A stretch of 64,000 nucleotides of DNA from Acidimicrobiaceae bacterium. GTDB taxonomy: Bacteria; Actinomycetota; Acidimicrobiia; Acidimicrobiales; Aldehydirespiratoraceae. The stretch covers positions 1 to 64,000 of the forward strand of contig JAPOYA010000024.1 of NCBI GenBank assembly GCA_026706815.1, given 5' to 3'. The notes beneath the pieces were generated by a model that did no database searches, had not been told where the DNA came from, and saw only the letters and a program-made list of their open reading frames with translations. The translations under genes and the position numbers were made by a program. Positions 28,331 through 36,312 of this stretch are shown here, one piece after another (the stretch's first letter is position 1; each line of letters opens with the position of its first letter).

Positions 28331-28336
28331 CCGGAA

Positions 28337-29137
28337 CTGACTGACAAACCGCTTACCAGGAACAGCCGCCGCAGCGGATTCACTGTCGAGTCTTTTCCGT
28401 ACTGGGCGGTCCTACTGGCGCTGATCGTCGGCTGGCTGGGCTGGCTGTCACTGTTCACGGAGCGCTACCGGGAGGCCTGGGACCGCATCTTTGTCGGTAT
28501 TGGATTCACGATCCGAACAACGGCGCTCGCCTTTGTGATCTCGCTGGTCCTCGGCTTGGTGCTGGCACTGGGCCGGATGTCGCGCAACATCGTGTCGCGC
28601 AACGTTGCCCGGACATACATCGAGTTCGTCAGGGGCGTGCCGATACTGCCGCTGATCTTCTTCCTCGCGCTCGTCGTTGTCCCCGATGTTGCAAGTTGGC
28701 TCGGCATCGACAATCGCAACATCAGCACCGAATGGCGTGGCGTCATCGCCTTGGCCGTCATCTATGGCGCCTACATTGCCGAGGTCTTCCGCGGCGGAGT
28801 GCAGTCGGTCCCGCACGGGCAGACCGAAGCCGGACTGTCGCTGGGCCTGAGTCGGCGGGCAACTCTGCGCCGGGTGGTCTTTCCACAGGCGTTGCGAGCT
28901 GTCATCCCACCCCTCGGCAACGACTTCATAGCGATTCTGAAGGACTCGTCGCTGCTGTCGGTGCTCGCCGTCGGTGAGGTGACTCTGAGGGCTCGGCAGT
29001 ACGCTGCGGGCAGCTTCCGGTTCCGCGAGAGTTATGTGGTGCTGGTGTTCATCTACGTGAGCCTCGTGCTGATGCTCTCCTTCGCCCTCGACCGACTGGA
29101 GCGCCGCCTCAACCGAGGCCGGCAATCCCACGCGTGA
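28337..29137 (+). CDS. Amino-acid ABC transporter permease (HisM/GlnP type)
   Basis: The frame encodes a polar amino-acid permease: first helix [17 protein letters not shown], the [12 protein letters not shown] segment, and the coupling loop [26 protein letters not shown] (EAA motif). No ATG, GTG or TTG precedes the first helix: the frame is open from the binding-protein TAG at 28328, and the first non-standard candidate is CTG at 28337. A GTG at 28535 would lose the first helix and most of the second. No ATP-binding subunit follows; the next sequence is a vapC fragment. Confidence 0.75.
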   Translation: MTDKPLTRNSRRSGFTVESFPYWAVLLALIVGWLGWLSLFTERYREAWDRIFVGIGFTIRTTALAFVISLVLGLVLALGRMSRNIVSRNVARTYIEFVRGVPILPLIFFLALVVVPDVASWLGIDNRNISTEWRGVIALAVIYGAYIAEVFRGGVQSVPHGQTEAGLSLGLSRRATLRRVVFPQALRAVIPPLGNDFIAILKDSSLLSVLAVGEVTLRARQYAAGSFRFRESYVVLVFIYVSLVLMLSFALDRLERRLNRGRQSHA

Positions 29138-29160
29138 ACTACCGGGCCTGCCATTGGTGG

Positions 29161-29402
29161 GGGCTTGACCAGCCGCCGCTCGCGTCGAAGGCCGTGGAGT
29201 GCCTAACTCCGAAAATCGAGGGCCGGGCCCTGGCAGTACAGATATCGCTGGCTGAAAGGGGCGTTCACCGCGCTGCGTCCATTCCGGACTTGCTCATAGC
29301 GGCAACCGCAGAGCTGGCACACCTCACCGTTCTCCATGTCGACAAAGATTTCGATCTGGTCGCCCAAGTCACAGGACAGCCAATGGAGCGACTCCGCCTA
29401 TG
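29161..29402 (+). pseudogene. 3' fragment of a vapC-like PIN toxin gene
   Basis: About 80 codons from GLDQPPLAS to QPMERLRL match the C-terminal 80 residues of the intact VapC at 41658-42062, ungapped at a constant offset of 12659 bases. About 40 of 242 bases differ (~83% identity), mostly silent. The start region is gone and the stop has become TGG. The following 29403-29569 contains no gene I can support, only the upstream region of the next ORF. Confidence 0.85.
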
Positions 29403-29569
29403 GCCGCATCACTGTGAAACTGAGCGCTGCTCACTGCAGCGCTCAGCCGCTGGCGAACAACCGGGGACAGCTTCGAAGGCCAGCACGCCGATGGAGCCGA
29501 GGACGTGGTTTCGATGTGATTTCAGGGTCGGCTTGATATTTCGCTGACCCATCCTGCTACCGTAGCGAC

Positions 29570-29812
29570 ATGGCCGCAACCAAGCAGCGAACCAACTACG
29601 AAGCTTACGTTCGTCAATTCAAGGACCAGTGCGAGGCTGAACATGCTGGACGGATAGTGCTGATGCATGACTGCGAAGTGTTCATGGTCTTCAACGATTT
29701 GGAGGATGCCTACAAAGTGGGGGTTAAAAACTTCGGCTTGGGAGATTTCTTGCTAGTTGAAGTCGGGGCCAAGCCAGCCGAACTCGGCGCGGTAGCCTTG
29801 ACCTTCACTTAG
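29570..29812 (+). CDS. Small protein paired with a retropepsin-like protease
   Basis: An 80-residue acidic-to-neutral protein with one alpha-beta unit (NYEAYVRQFKDQCEAEHAG, then RIVLMHDCEVFMVF and DAYKVGVKNFGLGDFLLVEVG). It resembles DUF5678-type small proteins, which are often next to retropepsin-like genes; that likeness is by memory of pattern only. It ends 8 bp before the protease gene, so the two form an operon. Both are clearly AT-richer than the surrounding DNA. Confidence 0.65.
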   Translation: MAATKQRTNYEAYVRQFKDQCEAEHAGRIVLMHDCEVFMVFNDLEDAYKVGVKNFGLGDFLLVEVGAKPAELGAVALTFT

Positions 29813-29820
29813 GATCCCGA

Positions 29821-30267
29821 ATGCCAACTTTCAGCGTTGCTGTTGAAGACAACAGCATCATTATTGCGGTCACCGTTGCGAATCCGGGTGAGTTCCTTCA
29901 AGAACCAAAAGTATTTACCGCCCTTGTGGATACAGGTGCGACAACATCAATGATCAGCCCAGCTGTAGTCGAGGCCATAGGGGCGGTGAACACCGGCTAC
30001 GGTAGTTACACCTCAGCAAACGGAGCGATAGAAGAAACAGAACTCTACCTCTTGCATATCGCAGTTCCCGTCAGTGAAGTGACACAGGGGGCTGACGGCG
30101 GACAACAAATCGGAACCTTCATTAGGGGTTCGAACTTGGAGAGAGTCTTGTTGATGCCTCCCCCCAACCCTGAGGATGCCAGACCAGTCGATGTGATTCT
30201 AGGCATGGATTTCTTGGTCCATTTTCACATCACCATGTGGGCCGGTCAGTTCGTTCTAAGCAACTGA
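29821..30267 (+). CDS. Retropepsin-like aspartic protease
   Basis: The 148-residue protein has the single-lobe aspartyl protease signature ALVDTGATTSMIS (~38-50), a flap-like segment SYTSANGAIEETELYLL and the hydrophobic VDVILGMDFLVHFHI near the C-terminus. Such proteins act as homodimers, each lobe giving one catalytic aspartate. No membrane segment or signal peptide is visible. Base composition is about 48% GC over its first 60 bases, unlike the nuo operons, suggesting acquisition. The target is unknown; the small upstream protein may be its partner or substrate. Confidence 0.75.
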   Translation: MPTFSVAVEDNSIIIAVTVANPGEFLQEPKVFTALVDTGATTSMISPAVVEAIGAVNTGYGSYTSANGAIEETELYLLHIAVPVSEVTQGADGGQQIGTFIRGSNLERVLLMPPPNPEDARPVDVILGMDFLVHFHITMWAGQFVLSN

Positions 30268-30359
30268 ACACTTCCACGCCAATTCGGGCCTACATGTCGC
30301 AGCAACCGATGCAGTCCACCCGACTGAAATTTCCCACTTTGCTCTAGACGCGTCGGCTC

Positions 30360-32222
30360 TCACGTGAAGTAGGCATCGACTGTGTGACCGAGGATCGGGA
30401 CGACCGCTCCTCGATCGAGGTAGCGATTGCCGACCTCGCAGGATGTCTCGGGCGCGAACAGGCAGGCGTGACAAGCCGCATTGTGCAGCGAGTCCCCAAG
30501 GTCGCCGGCATGGTGGTCGGCGCACATGGGATCAGTCGAGCAGAGCCTGGCGCGGCGCACTGCGTCTCGCAGCACACCAGCCAACCGATCTGGCTCAGAC
30601 AGCGCCACGAGACCGCCGAGTGTCCCCTCCGAATCGGGAGAAGCCGTGTACAGCAGCACACCCGCCATCGGTGGGCCCTCGGGGTCGCCGGACTCGCGGC
30701 AGTAGAGACGCTCCCGTATCGAGGCTGTCGAGTAACCGCAGTCGAGAGCGACCTGATGCACCAACAGGTGCGACAGCGTGTGCAGCAGCACAAATCGCGC
30801 CGGCGGCATCCCACCGGCCGGATCGAGTCCACGGCGGGTTCGCCAGTTGCGAGTCGCCTGTTCGAGATCCCGGTAGCGGCTGCTGGCGCGATAGTCCTTC
30901 TCCCACTGCTCGACTCGCGCCTCGGGAAGTCGGATGAGGATCCCCTCGCCCCGAACCTCTGCGGCAGGCAGCCACGATTGCTCTCCCTTCCAGATCGGCG
31001 CTATGCGGTTCGATTCCTCAGCGTCAGGTCCATCGATTCGCGTGAAACCGCACAATGCCTGCACTTCCCGCAGGCGGTCCACAGCGATGGGATGGTCGAT
31101 CGTCTTCCTGAACCCGGCCGGCACCTCCAAGGCCCGCACCTTGAAGTCGTCAGACTTCGGCGGAACCGCGGCTGTGAAGGCTTCCCACTCTGGCCCTCGC
31201 AGGTCGCCGGTACCGATGTCGCCCTCGTTGCCGCCTCGGTGATCGTCGATTGCCGTCCAAACGTCGTCGGCATCCCATCGCAGCACCCATCTCAGCGCCT
31301 TTTCTCCGGCCCCCTTCTGCAGTCGCTTGACGATGAAGTCGAACTCGGCGCGATCATCGATGTCACTGAGGTCGTCCCAGTGCTCGGCCACCTTCTGTTC
31401 GATATCGCCGGTGACTGTGGGAATAGTGAGCGCCGAGCGGTACACGGCGAACCAGGCGTTGGACGCGCCGAGCAGCAGTGCCCGAGTTGGCTGGGTGCAC
31501 TCGGGGTCGAAGCGCTGAAGATGAGGGTGCCGGCCACGGCATCGCGGCAGGTTCGCTTCGGCATCGGCGCCGAAGGCGTCCTGCACCAGCCGGTTGGCGC
31601 CGCAGGTCTTGCAGACAACCCGGACATCTGTGGCGCGGCTCGCCCTGCCCGCCTCCTTGAGTTCCAGAATCGAACCTCCGCCGGGGCACCGGCCGCCACG
31701 ATGCACGAACTCCTCCCACGGAAAGTCGTCCAAGTGCCCAGCTGGGCACGCCACAAAGAACCGCGCTGGCACCGCAGATGGTCGACGTCCCTTGCAACGG
31801 TCGTGGAAGTAGCGGGCGCGATCGGGTCGGTAGACGGGAACATCGAGTTGGAACCGCTTGCGATCAACCGGTGACAGCAGGTCACAACCGGTACACCGAA
31901 GCCAACGCGGGAACGGGTGCACGGGTACGCCGATGCGCGCCCATTCGTCGAACGGGCTCGCGGTCTCGTCTTCCCAAGGCGGCGTCCGGAACTCGTTGAC
32001 CAAGTGGCAACCAGGCAGCGCTCGCACAGCACCAAGAAGCCGAGGCTCGAGGACGCGTTCACTGTGGTTGATGTCCCACAGGTCGGTTCCGGCCAGCACG
32101 ACGGACAAGCCCGGCAGATCCACGACAGCACCGGGGCCGTAAGTGTGAATCATCTGCGACGGGCGAACCCCGCCGACTCGCCGGGATTGGTACGCCCCCC
32201 GCCTTGACCGCGGCGGGCTCAT
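30360..32222 (-). CDS. drmB: DISARM protein DrmB (DUF1998)
   Basis: A 620-residue, apparently full-length DrmB. It begins with RRVGGVRPSQMIHTYGPGAVVDL, contains Cys-rich zinc-like motifs (LRCTGCDLL; CKTCGANRL; the late CSTDPMCADHH and ACHACLFAPETSC), and the DUF1998 core FVLLHTLSHLLVHQVALDCGY near 470. DrmB forms the DrmAB core that binds and is loaded on phage DNA in DISARM. Its start overlaps the drmA stop by four bases (ATGA). No drmC follows: 30268-30359 is non-coding. Confidence 0.88.
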   Translation of the reverse strand: MSPPRSRRGAYQSRRVGGVRPSQMIHTYGPGAVVDLPGLSVVLAGTDLWDINHSERVLEPRLLGAVRALPGCHLVNEFRTPPWEDETASPFDEWARIGVPVHPFPRWLRCTGCDLLSPVDRKRFQLDVPVYRPDRARYFHDRCKGRRPSAVPARFFVACPAGHLDDFPWEEFVHRGGRCPGGGSILELKEAGRASRATDVRVVCKTCGANRLVQDAFGADAEANLPRCRGRHPHLQRFDPECTQPTRALLLGASNAWFAVYRSALTIPTVTGDIEQKVAEHWDDLSDIDDRAEFDFIVKRLQKGAGEKALRWVLRWDADDVWTAIDDHRGGNEGDIGTGDLRGPEWEAFTAAVPPKSDDFKVRALEVPAGFRKTIDHPIAVDRLREVQALCGFTRIDGPDAEESNRIAPIWKGEQSWLPAAEVRGEGILIRLPEARVEQWEKDYRASSRYRDLEQATRNWRTRRGLDPAGGMPPARFVLLHTLSHLLVHQVALDCGYSTASIRERLYCRESGDPEGPPMAGVLLYTASPDSEGTLGGLVALSEPDRLAGVLRDAVRRARLCSTDPMCADHHAGDLGDSLHNAACHACLFAPETSCEVGNRYLDRGAVVPILGHTVDAYFT

Positions 32223-34264
32223 CTCGATGCACCCTCGGCGACGCGACCCTCGGCCTCGTCGGCCTCGATGGCGTCGCCAACATCCTCATCACCGGCGACC
32301 GTCGGACGGCCGTGAGCGGGTGCCACACCCAGCGTGATCGGCGGCTGGCTGCCCGACTCGTAGGTGGGATCCTCCTCGATGATCTGGAGATTGGCCTGTA
32401 CCTCGGCATCGCGGAGCGAGTTCGGACAGGTCCACATGTCCCAGTCACCAGCTTCGGGCTTCCACAGCAGCGCAACGTCCTCCGCGGTCCGCTTGGCATA
32501 TGACAGGTCGGGCCGTACAGCAGCCTCGCGTTCCCAGGCGTCGAGGCGCTTGTCAGCCATCTCGGTCACCAGTCCAGCGATCGAAGACATGCCGGTGACC
32601 GATTCAGCTCGTTCAGCGATTGCCTCCACATGGTCGGCGATTCGCTGATCGGGACGAGCGAAGGATCGAGCTGACGGGTTCGGGTTCCAGTCTTCGTCAC
32701 CGTGGCGCACCGCCGAGACCAGCACGCCGGTCAGCCCCTTGTCGAGTGCTCGCTCTGAGAATGGGGTGACCGACAGCGGTTCGACGTGGCGGTAGAAGGT
32801 CGCGTGGTAGTGATCGAATGTCTCGTAGTGCGACAGGTCGCGCGGCCGAGCCCAGTTGTAGAGCGTGATCACCAGCCCCGGCCCGCTCGGGTCGCGACCG
32901 ACTCGGGATGTGGCCTGGATGTACTCAGCAGTGGCTTTCGGCTGACCGACCACGATCATCGAGCCCAAGCGAGGCACATCGACGCCGACAGAGATCATGT
33001 TCGTCGCCAAGAGCAAATCGACCGGCCGCTCGTCATCGGGGTCGCGGTCGGGGCGGTGGCGAATGAACAAACGACGCAAGATCGACTTGATATCCTCCGA
33101 CGACACCCGTGAGGTCAGCTCCTTGAAGTCGATCCCTGTCCGATTCACGAGCCCCGTCGTGAATCGTGTCCGACGGAGCTTGGCCCGCAATTCGTCCTCG
33201 GCCATGCGCCGCATCCCGGCCAACTCCCGCACAGCGTTGAAGTATCCGACGGTGGTCATCCACGGATCGGCAGCCCGTGCGTTGTCGCCGAGTTCGTCCC
33301 AGATGGCTTTGGCCGCAGCCATGACCGCAGCAAAGACCCGCAGTTCGACTTGCTTGAGCCGTTCGCCGTGGGCACAGACGCCGAGATACAGCCGGCCCGG
33401 AGTTTGGGGCGTCGGAGGTACCTGTTCGGCGAAGAACGACCTGCGGGCGTCGAGGAGGGGTGGTGGGAAGACCCGCAACTCCCGCCAGAACACTGACCAT
33501 GTCTGCTGCCGGGCCCGACGGATCGTGGCGGTCGAGGCGACCACCTTCGGCCGCACTGGCTGCCCCTGGTAACACCAAGCGGCCAGCCGGTCGACCGCAG
33601 TCTCGTAGAGGCCGGCCATCGTTCCCAAGGGACCGGTCACGAGGTGCATCTCGTCTTGGATGATCAGGTTGGGTGGCCGAAGCCGCATCGACTCGACGGT
33701 CTTGGCGGCAAGATGCAGACCGATCGGCTGGTGAGAGTCGCGTTCCTCCCAGTGTGAGCGGTGGAACCTGTCGAGATCAGGATTCCGATAGCCGTGCCGC
33801 TCGCAACGCGACTTCACTCGACCGAACAGCGTGGAAGTAGCCCCATTCCATGGAAGCTGGGCGAACTTGTCGATCGTGGCAATCACGAATGACGGCACCA
33901 GCCGATAAATCTCCTCGTCCACGGTGATGACGGGGATCCCCTCACCCGGGGCATGCTGCTGGGTGAACGAGCACTCCTTTGCGTCGCCGCAGTACACCAA
34001 GAAGCGAGCGAGGCCGGCGTCGTAGTTGACATCGGCTGTGACGTCGAGTTCTCGCCCGCACCAGGGACAGTCGGTGAGCTGCAGCGGTGTTGCTGGACCG
34101 CTGCCGTAGCCGCCGAGCTTTGCATCCTCGGCGAATTTCTCCGCGTCGCGGGCTTGATTCGGTGACACCGAGCCGCCCACCCACATGCCGAGTCGAAACG
34201 GTGCACCGGCGTAGCGTTCGTCGGTCTTGGCCCGACGTTGGCGCAGGAGTTCAGCTGCGCACAT
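32219..34264 (-). CDS. drmA: DISARM helicase DrmA, N-terminally truncated
   Basis: The frame holds the C-terminal two thirds of DrmA: DEMHLVTGPLGTMAGLYE (DExH motif), VASTATIRRARQQ (motif III), TNMISVGVDVPRLGSMIVVGQPK and QATSRVGRDPSGPG (motif VI), plus cysteines CPWCGRE near the start. There is no Walker A/motif I, which in DrmA lies in the missing N-terminal part of roughly 400-600 residues. The best start is ATG at 34264, overlapping the drmMI stop as TGATG. ATP-driven activity is unlikely. Probably the product of an internal deletion between drmMI and drmA. Confidence 0.82.
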   Translation of the reverse strand: MCAAELLRQRRAKTDERYAGAPFRLGMWVGGSVSPNQARDAEKFAEDAKLGGYGSGPATPLQLTDCPWCGRELDVTADVNYDAGLARFLVYCGDAKECSFTQQHAPGEGIPVITVDEEIYRLVPSFVIATIDKFAQLPWNGATSTLFGRVKSRCERHGYRNPDLDRFHRSHWEERDSHQPIGLHLAAKTVESMRLRPPNLIIQDEMHLVTGPLGTMAGLYETAVDRLAAWCYQGQPVRPKVVASTATIRRARQQTWSVFWRELRVFPPPLLDARRSFFAEQVPPTPQTPGRLYLGVCAHGERLKQVELRVFAAVMAAAKAIWDELGDNARAADPWMTTVGYFNAVRELAGMRRMAEDELRAKLRRTRFTTGLVNRTGIDFKELTSRVSSEDIKSILRRLFIRHRPDRDPDDERPVDLLLATNMISVGVDVPRLGSMIVVGQPKATAEYIQATSRVGRDPSGPGLVITLYNWARPRDLSHYETFDHYHATFYRHVEPLSVTPFSERALDKGLTGVLVSAVRHGDEDWNPNPSARSFARPDQRIADHVEAIAERAESVTGMSSIAGLVTEMADKRLDAWEREAAVRPDLSYAKRTAEDVALLWKPEAGDWDMWTCPNSLRDAEVQANLQIIEEDPTYESGSQPPITLGVAPAHGRPTVAGDEDVGDAIEADEAEGRVAEGASR

Positions 34265-36312
34265 CAGCGTCGCGGCACGCCCTCTGCTCGCCACGCGTGG
34301 ACGAGCTGCTGAGCCAGATAGCGGCAGGCTGCAACGAGGATGGCTCCCGACCCGACGGCAGGGTCGCAAACCTTCAAGTCAAGAATGTCGGCCGACGAGC
34401 GGATGCGCCACTCATTCGTGTCGGGGGTGTCCTGTGGGCCGGGCGAATAACAGAGCGGGGCGAGGGTGTGCTCAGCGACTTCTTCGGCGAGGTCGCGAGT
34501 GGTGTAGGCGGTACCGCTGTCTCGTCGTGCCCCAGTCTCGGTGACGTACACCGCGCCTTCGAGGAACACCAGCGGGCGTTCGCGCAGATCGAGCCGAAGC
34601 AAGTTGGCGAACGGCTCGATGCGTGCGGCCAGGCTCATATCTCCCTGACACGCTTGGCCCAGACCGGACCGACGATGCCGGTCGACCGATTCGGACAGAA
34701 GCTTCTCAACCTGTTTCTTGGTGCCGACTCGCCGGCCCGCGACCACGGCGTCTTTGTTGCTGAGCCACGCAACGAGGGCGTCTTCTCCGTCGATCAGCTT
34801 GGCTTCGAGTTCGGGGAGCGCGATCTCAGGCTCCTCGCCCGCTTTGCCCATCAACCCCAGTACGACATGTTCAGTGACGACGGCATCGTGGTCGAGGAGC
34901 CGTTCGTAGATGTGCCCGATCTGCTCGACATCGACGTATCGATACGAGAGACGGCGTGTGTCTGTGACACCGCTGCTGCTGCGAAAGCGCAACACGAGGA
35001 GGGCTTCGAGGATCGCGAGCACATCGAGGTCGGTGACGGGGATGGGTGTGCCCGGTGCCGTCTGCCAAGTGCCTTCAGAAGTCCGTCCTTCCAGGAAGGG
35101 GAAGCGGTCAGGATCGAAGAGGTTGCCCCCATAGGCGGGCACCGAGAGATCCTCGTGATGGACGCCGCTGTGCACGGCCCGACTGGTGGCAAGAAGGCGA
35201 TGCCAAGCCGTCGTGCGGGTTTCCAGCACCTCCGGGTTCAGATAGCTCTCCTGTTGGAGCGATTCGCGCAGGGTTCGAACGGCGTACAGGTCTTGGTAGT
35301 GCTGGTTGTCGATGGGAAGCAGGTCGTTCTCCTCAGCCACGAGGAGGAAGACCGTGCGCATCATCATGGTGACCGCCGCTTCGTACACCTCGTGAGGCTC
35401 GACACCGGCCAGCAGCGTCCCGTCGCGGCTCCTGTCGGCCCGCGAGATGGCATTCACCAGGAGTTCTGTGGCCCGCCTCACCTGGGTGCCGAGCTGGTCG
35501 GTGACCTCTGCTTGCGAGGCGATGGACTCGGTGAGCAGCGCCTCCGGCGTGTCCGTCTCGGCAGTTGCGATGAACCTCCGCGAGTGGAGCATCGATCGCA
35601 GCGAGTCCAACATGACCGACTCGCTCGCGAACTCTGAAGCTCGCCAGGTGCCCCAGCCTGTAGCGCCGCCTCGCGGCGCGTGGACGAGTGTGAAGTAGTC
35701 CCCGTCAGTGACGAGCGCGAGGGGCACGTCGTGGTGTCGACACGACATGGCCGACCGTTGCAGCCACGTCGCCGACCAAGTGTCGGTTCTCGGCCGGGAG
35801 CGGGGATCTGTTCCTGCGAGGAGCGAGAAGACCAGCACGCGTGCCTCGTCCTCGGAGGAGGAAACGATCCCCTCAACATCGGACGGCTCGTCGAAGAGGT
35901 CGACGGGTGCGACAGACGTCGGCTGGTACACGCCTGTAGGCACAACGGTGACATCGTGATGAGAGACGCCGCCGGCAAGCGTGTCGGGCAACTCGGCGCC
36001 CGTCAGGTAGTCGGCATTCCAGTTCAGGACATCCCGCAGGAGCCAGTCGATGTATTCGGTGCGGTCCTCGGCGACTCGCGCCGATTCGACGTCCTCGTCG
36101 CCGTACCACCGGGCTTTGTGCTCAGCTCGGATTTCGGGCGGAGTCGGATCGAGACCGTTCGCAAACGCTCTCTTGAGTACCGGCAACGAGAACCATGGAG
36201 CCTCAGCGTCAGCCAGATTGAGCCAGTCCTCGTGCTGCTCGGCGACGCGTCGGCGGGCGGCAACTACTTGGCTCCGAGCGGCACGAGGAACTCGACGGCG
36301 ACCGGGAACCAA
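34264..36312 (-). CDS. drmMI: DISARM adenine methyltransferase DrmMI, C-terminally truncated
   Basis: 682 residues of a type I/Eco57I-like N6-adenine methyltransferase. The helical N-terminal regions are present (MMMRTVFLLVAEENDLLPIDNQHYQ; VEQIGHIYERLLDH), and the protein reaches motif I, VCDPAVGSGAILVAACRYLA at ~650-670. It then stops about 15 codons later, before the NPPY catalytic motif and the target-recognition half. Without NPPY it cannot methylate. ATG at 36312 overlaps drmD by 49 bases; I see no better start. In class 1 DISARM this enzyme marks host DNA. Confidence 0.82.
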   Translation of the reverse strand: MVPGRRRVPRAARSQVVAARRRVAEQHEDWLNLADAEAPWFSLPVLKRAFANGLDPTPPEIRAEHKARWYGDEDVESARVAEDRTEYIDWLLRDVLNWNADYLTGAELPDTLAGGVSHHDVTVVPTGVYQPTSVAPVDLFDEPSDVEGIVSSSEDEARVLVFSLLAGTDPRSRPRTDTWSATWLQRSAMSCRHHDVPLALVTDGDYFTLVHAPRGGATGWGTWRASEFASESVMLDSLRSMLHSRRFIATAETDTPEALLTESIASQAEVTDQLGTQVRRATELLVNAISRADRSRDGTLLAGVEPHEVYEAAVTMMMRTVFLLVAEENDLLPIDNQHYQDLYAVRTLRESLQQESYLNPEVLETRTTAWHRLLATSRAVHSGVHHEDLSVPAYGGNLFDPDRFPFLEGRTSEGTWQTAPGTPIPVTDLDVLAILEALLVLRFRSSSGVTDTRRLSYRYVDVEQIGHIYERLLDHDAVVTEHVVLGLMGKAGEEPEIALPELEAKLIDGEDALVAWLSNKDAVVAGRRVGTKKQVEKLLSESVDRHRRSGLGQACQGDMSLAARIEPFANLLRLDLRERPLVFLEGAVYVTETGARRDSGTAYTTRDLAEEVAEHTLAPLCYSPGPQDTPDTNEWRIRSSADILDLKVCDPAVGSGAILVAACRYLAQQLVHAWRAEGVPRR

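Noticed and set aside
29440-29500. Similarity to the 3' end of the second nuoN (CGCTGGCGAACA, GGACAGCTTCG)
   Set aside because: The match is about 35 bases, needs a frame change and does not extend upstream, so it may be chance in high-GC DNA.
30384-31874. 496-codon plus-strand ORF opposite drmB
   Set aside because: It is antisense to a gene with clear DUF1998 features and has no recognisable domain of its own.
34260-34270. TGATG overlap taken as proof of a natural drmMI-drmA boundary
   Set aside because: Overlapping stops and starts are common by chance here, and both proteins lack essential motifs on their facing sides, so a deletion explains the data better.
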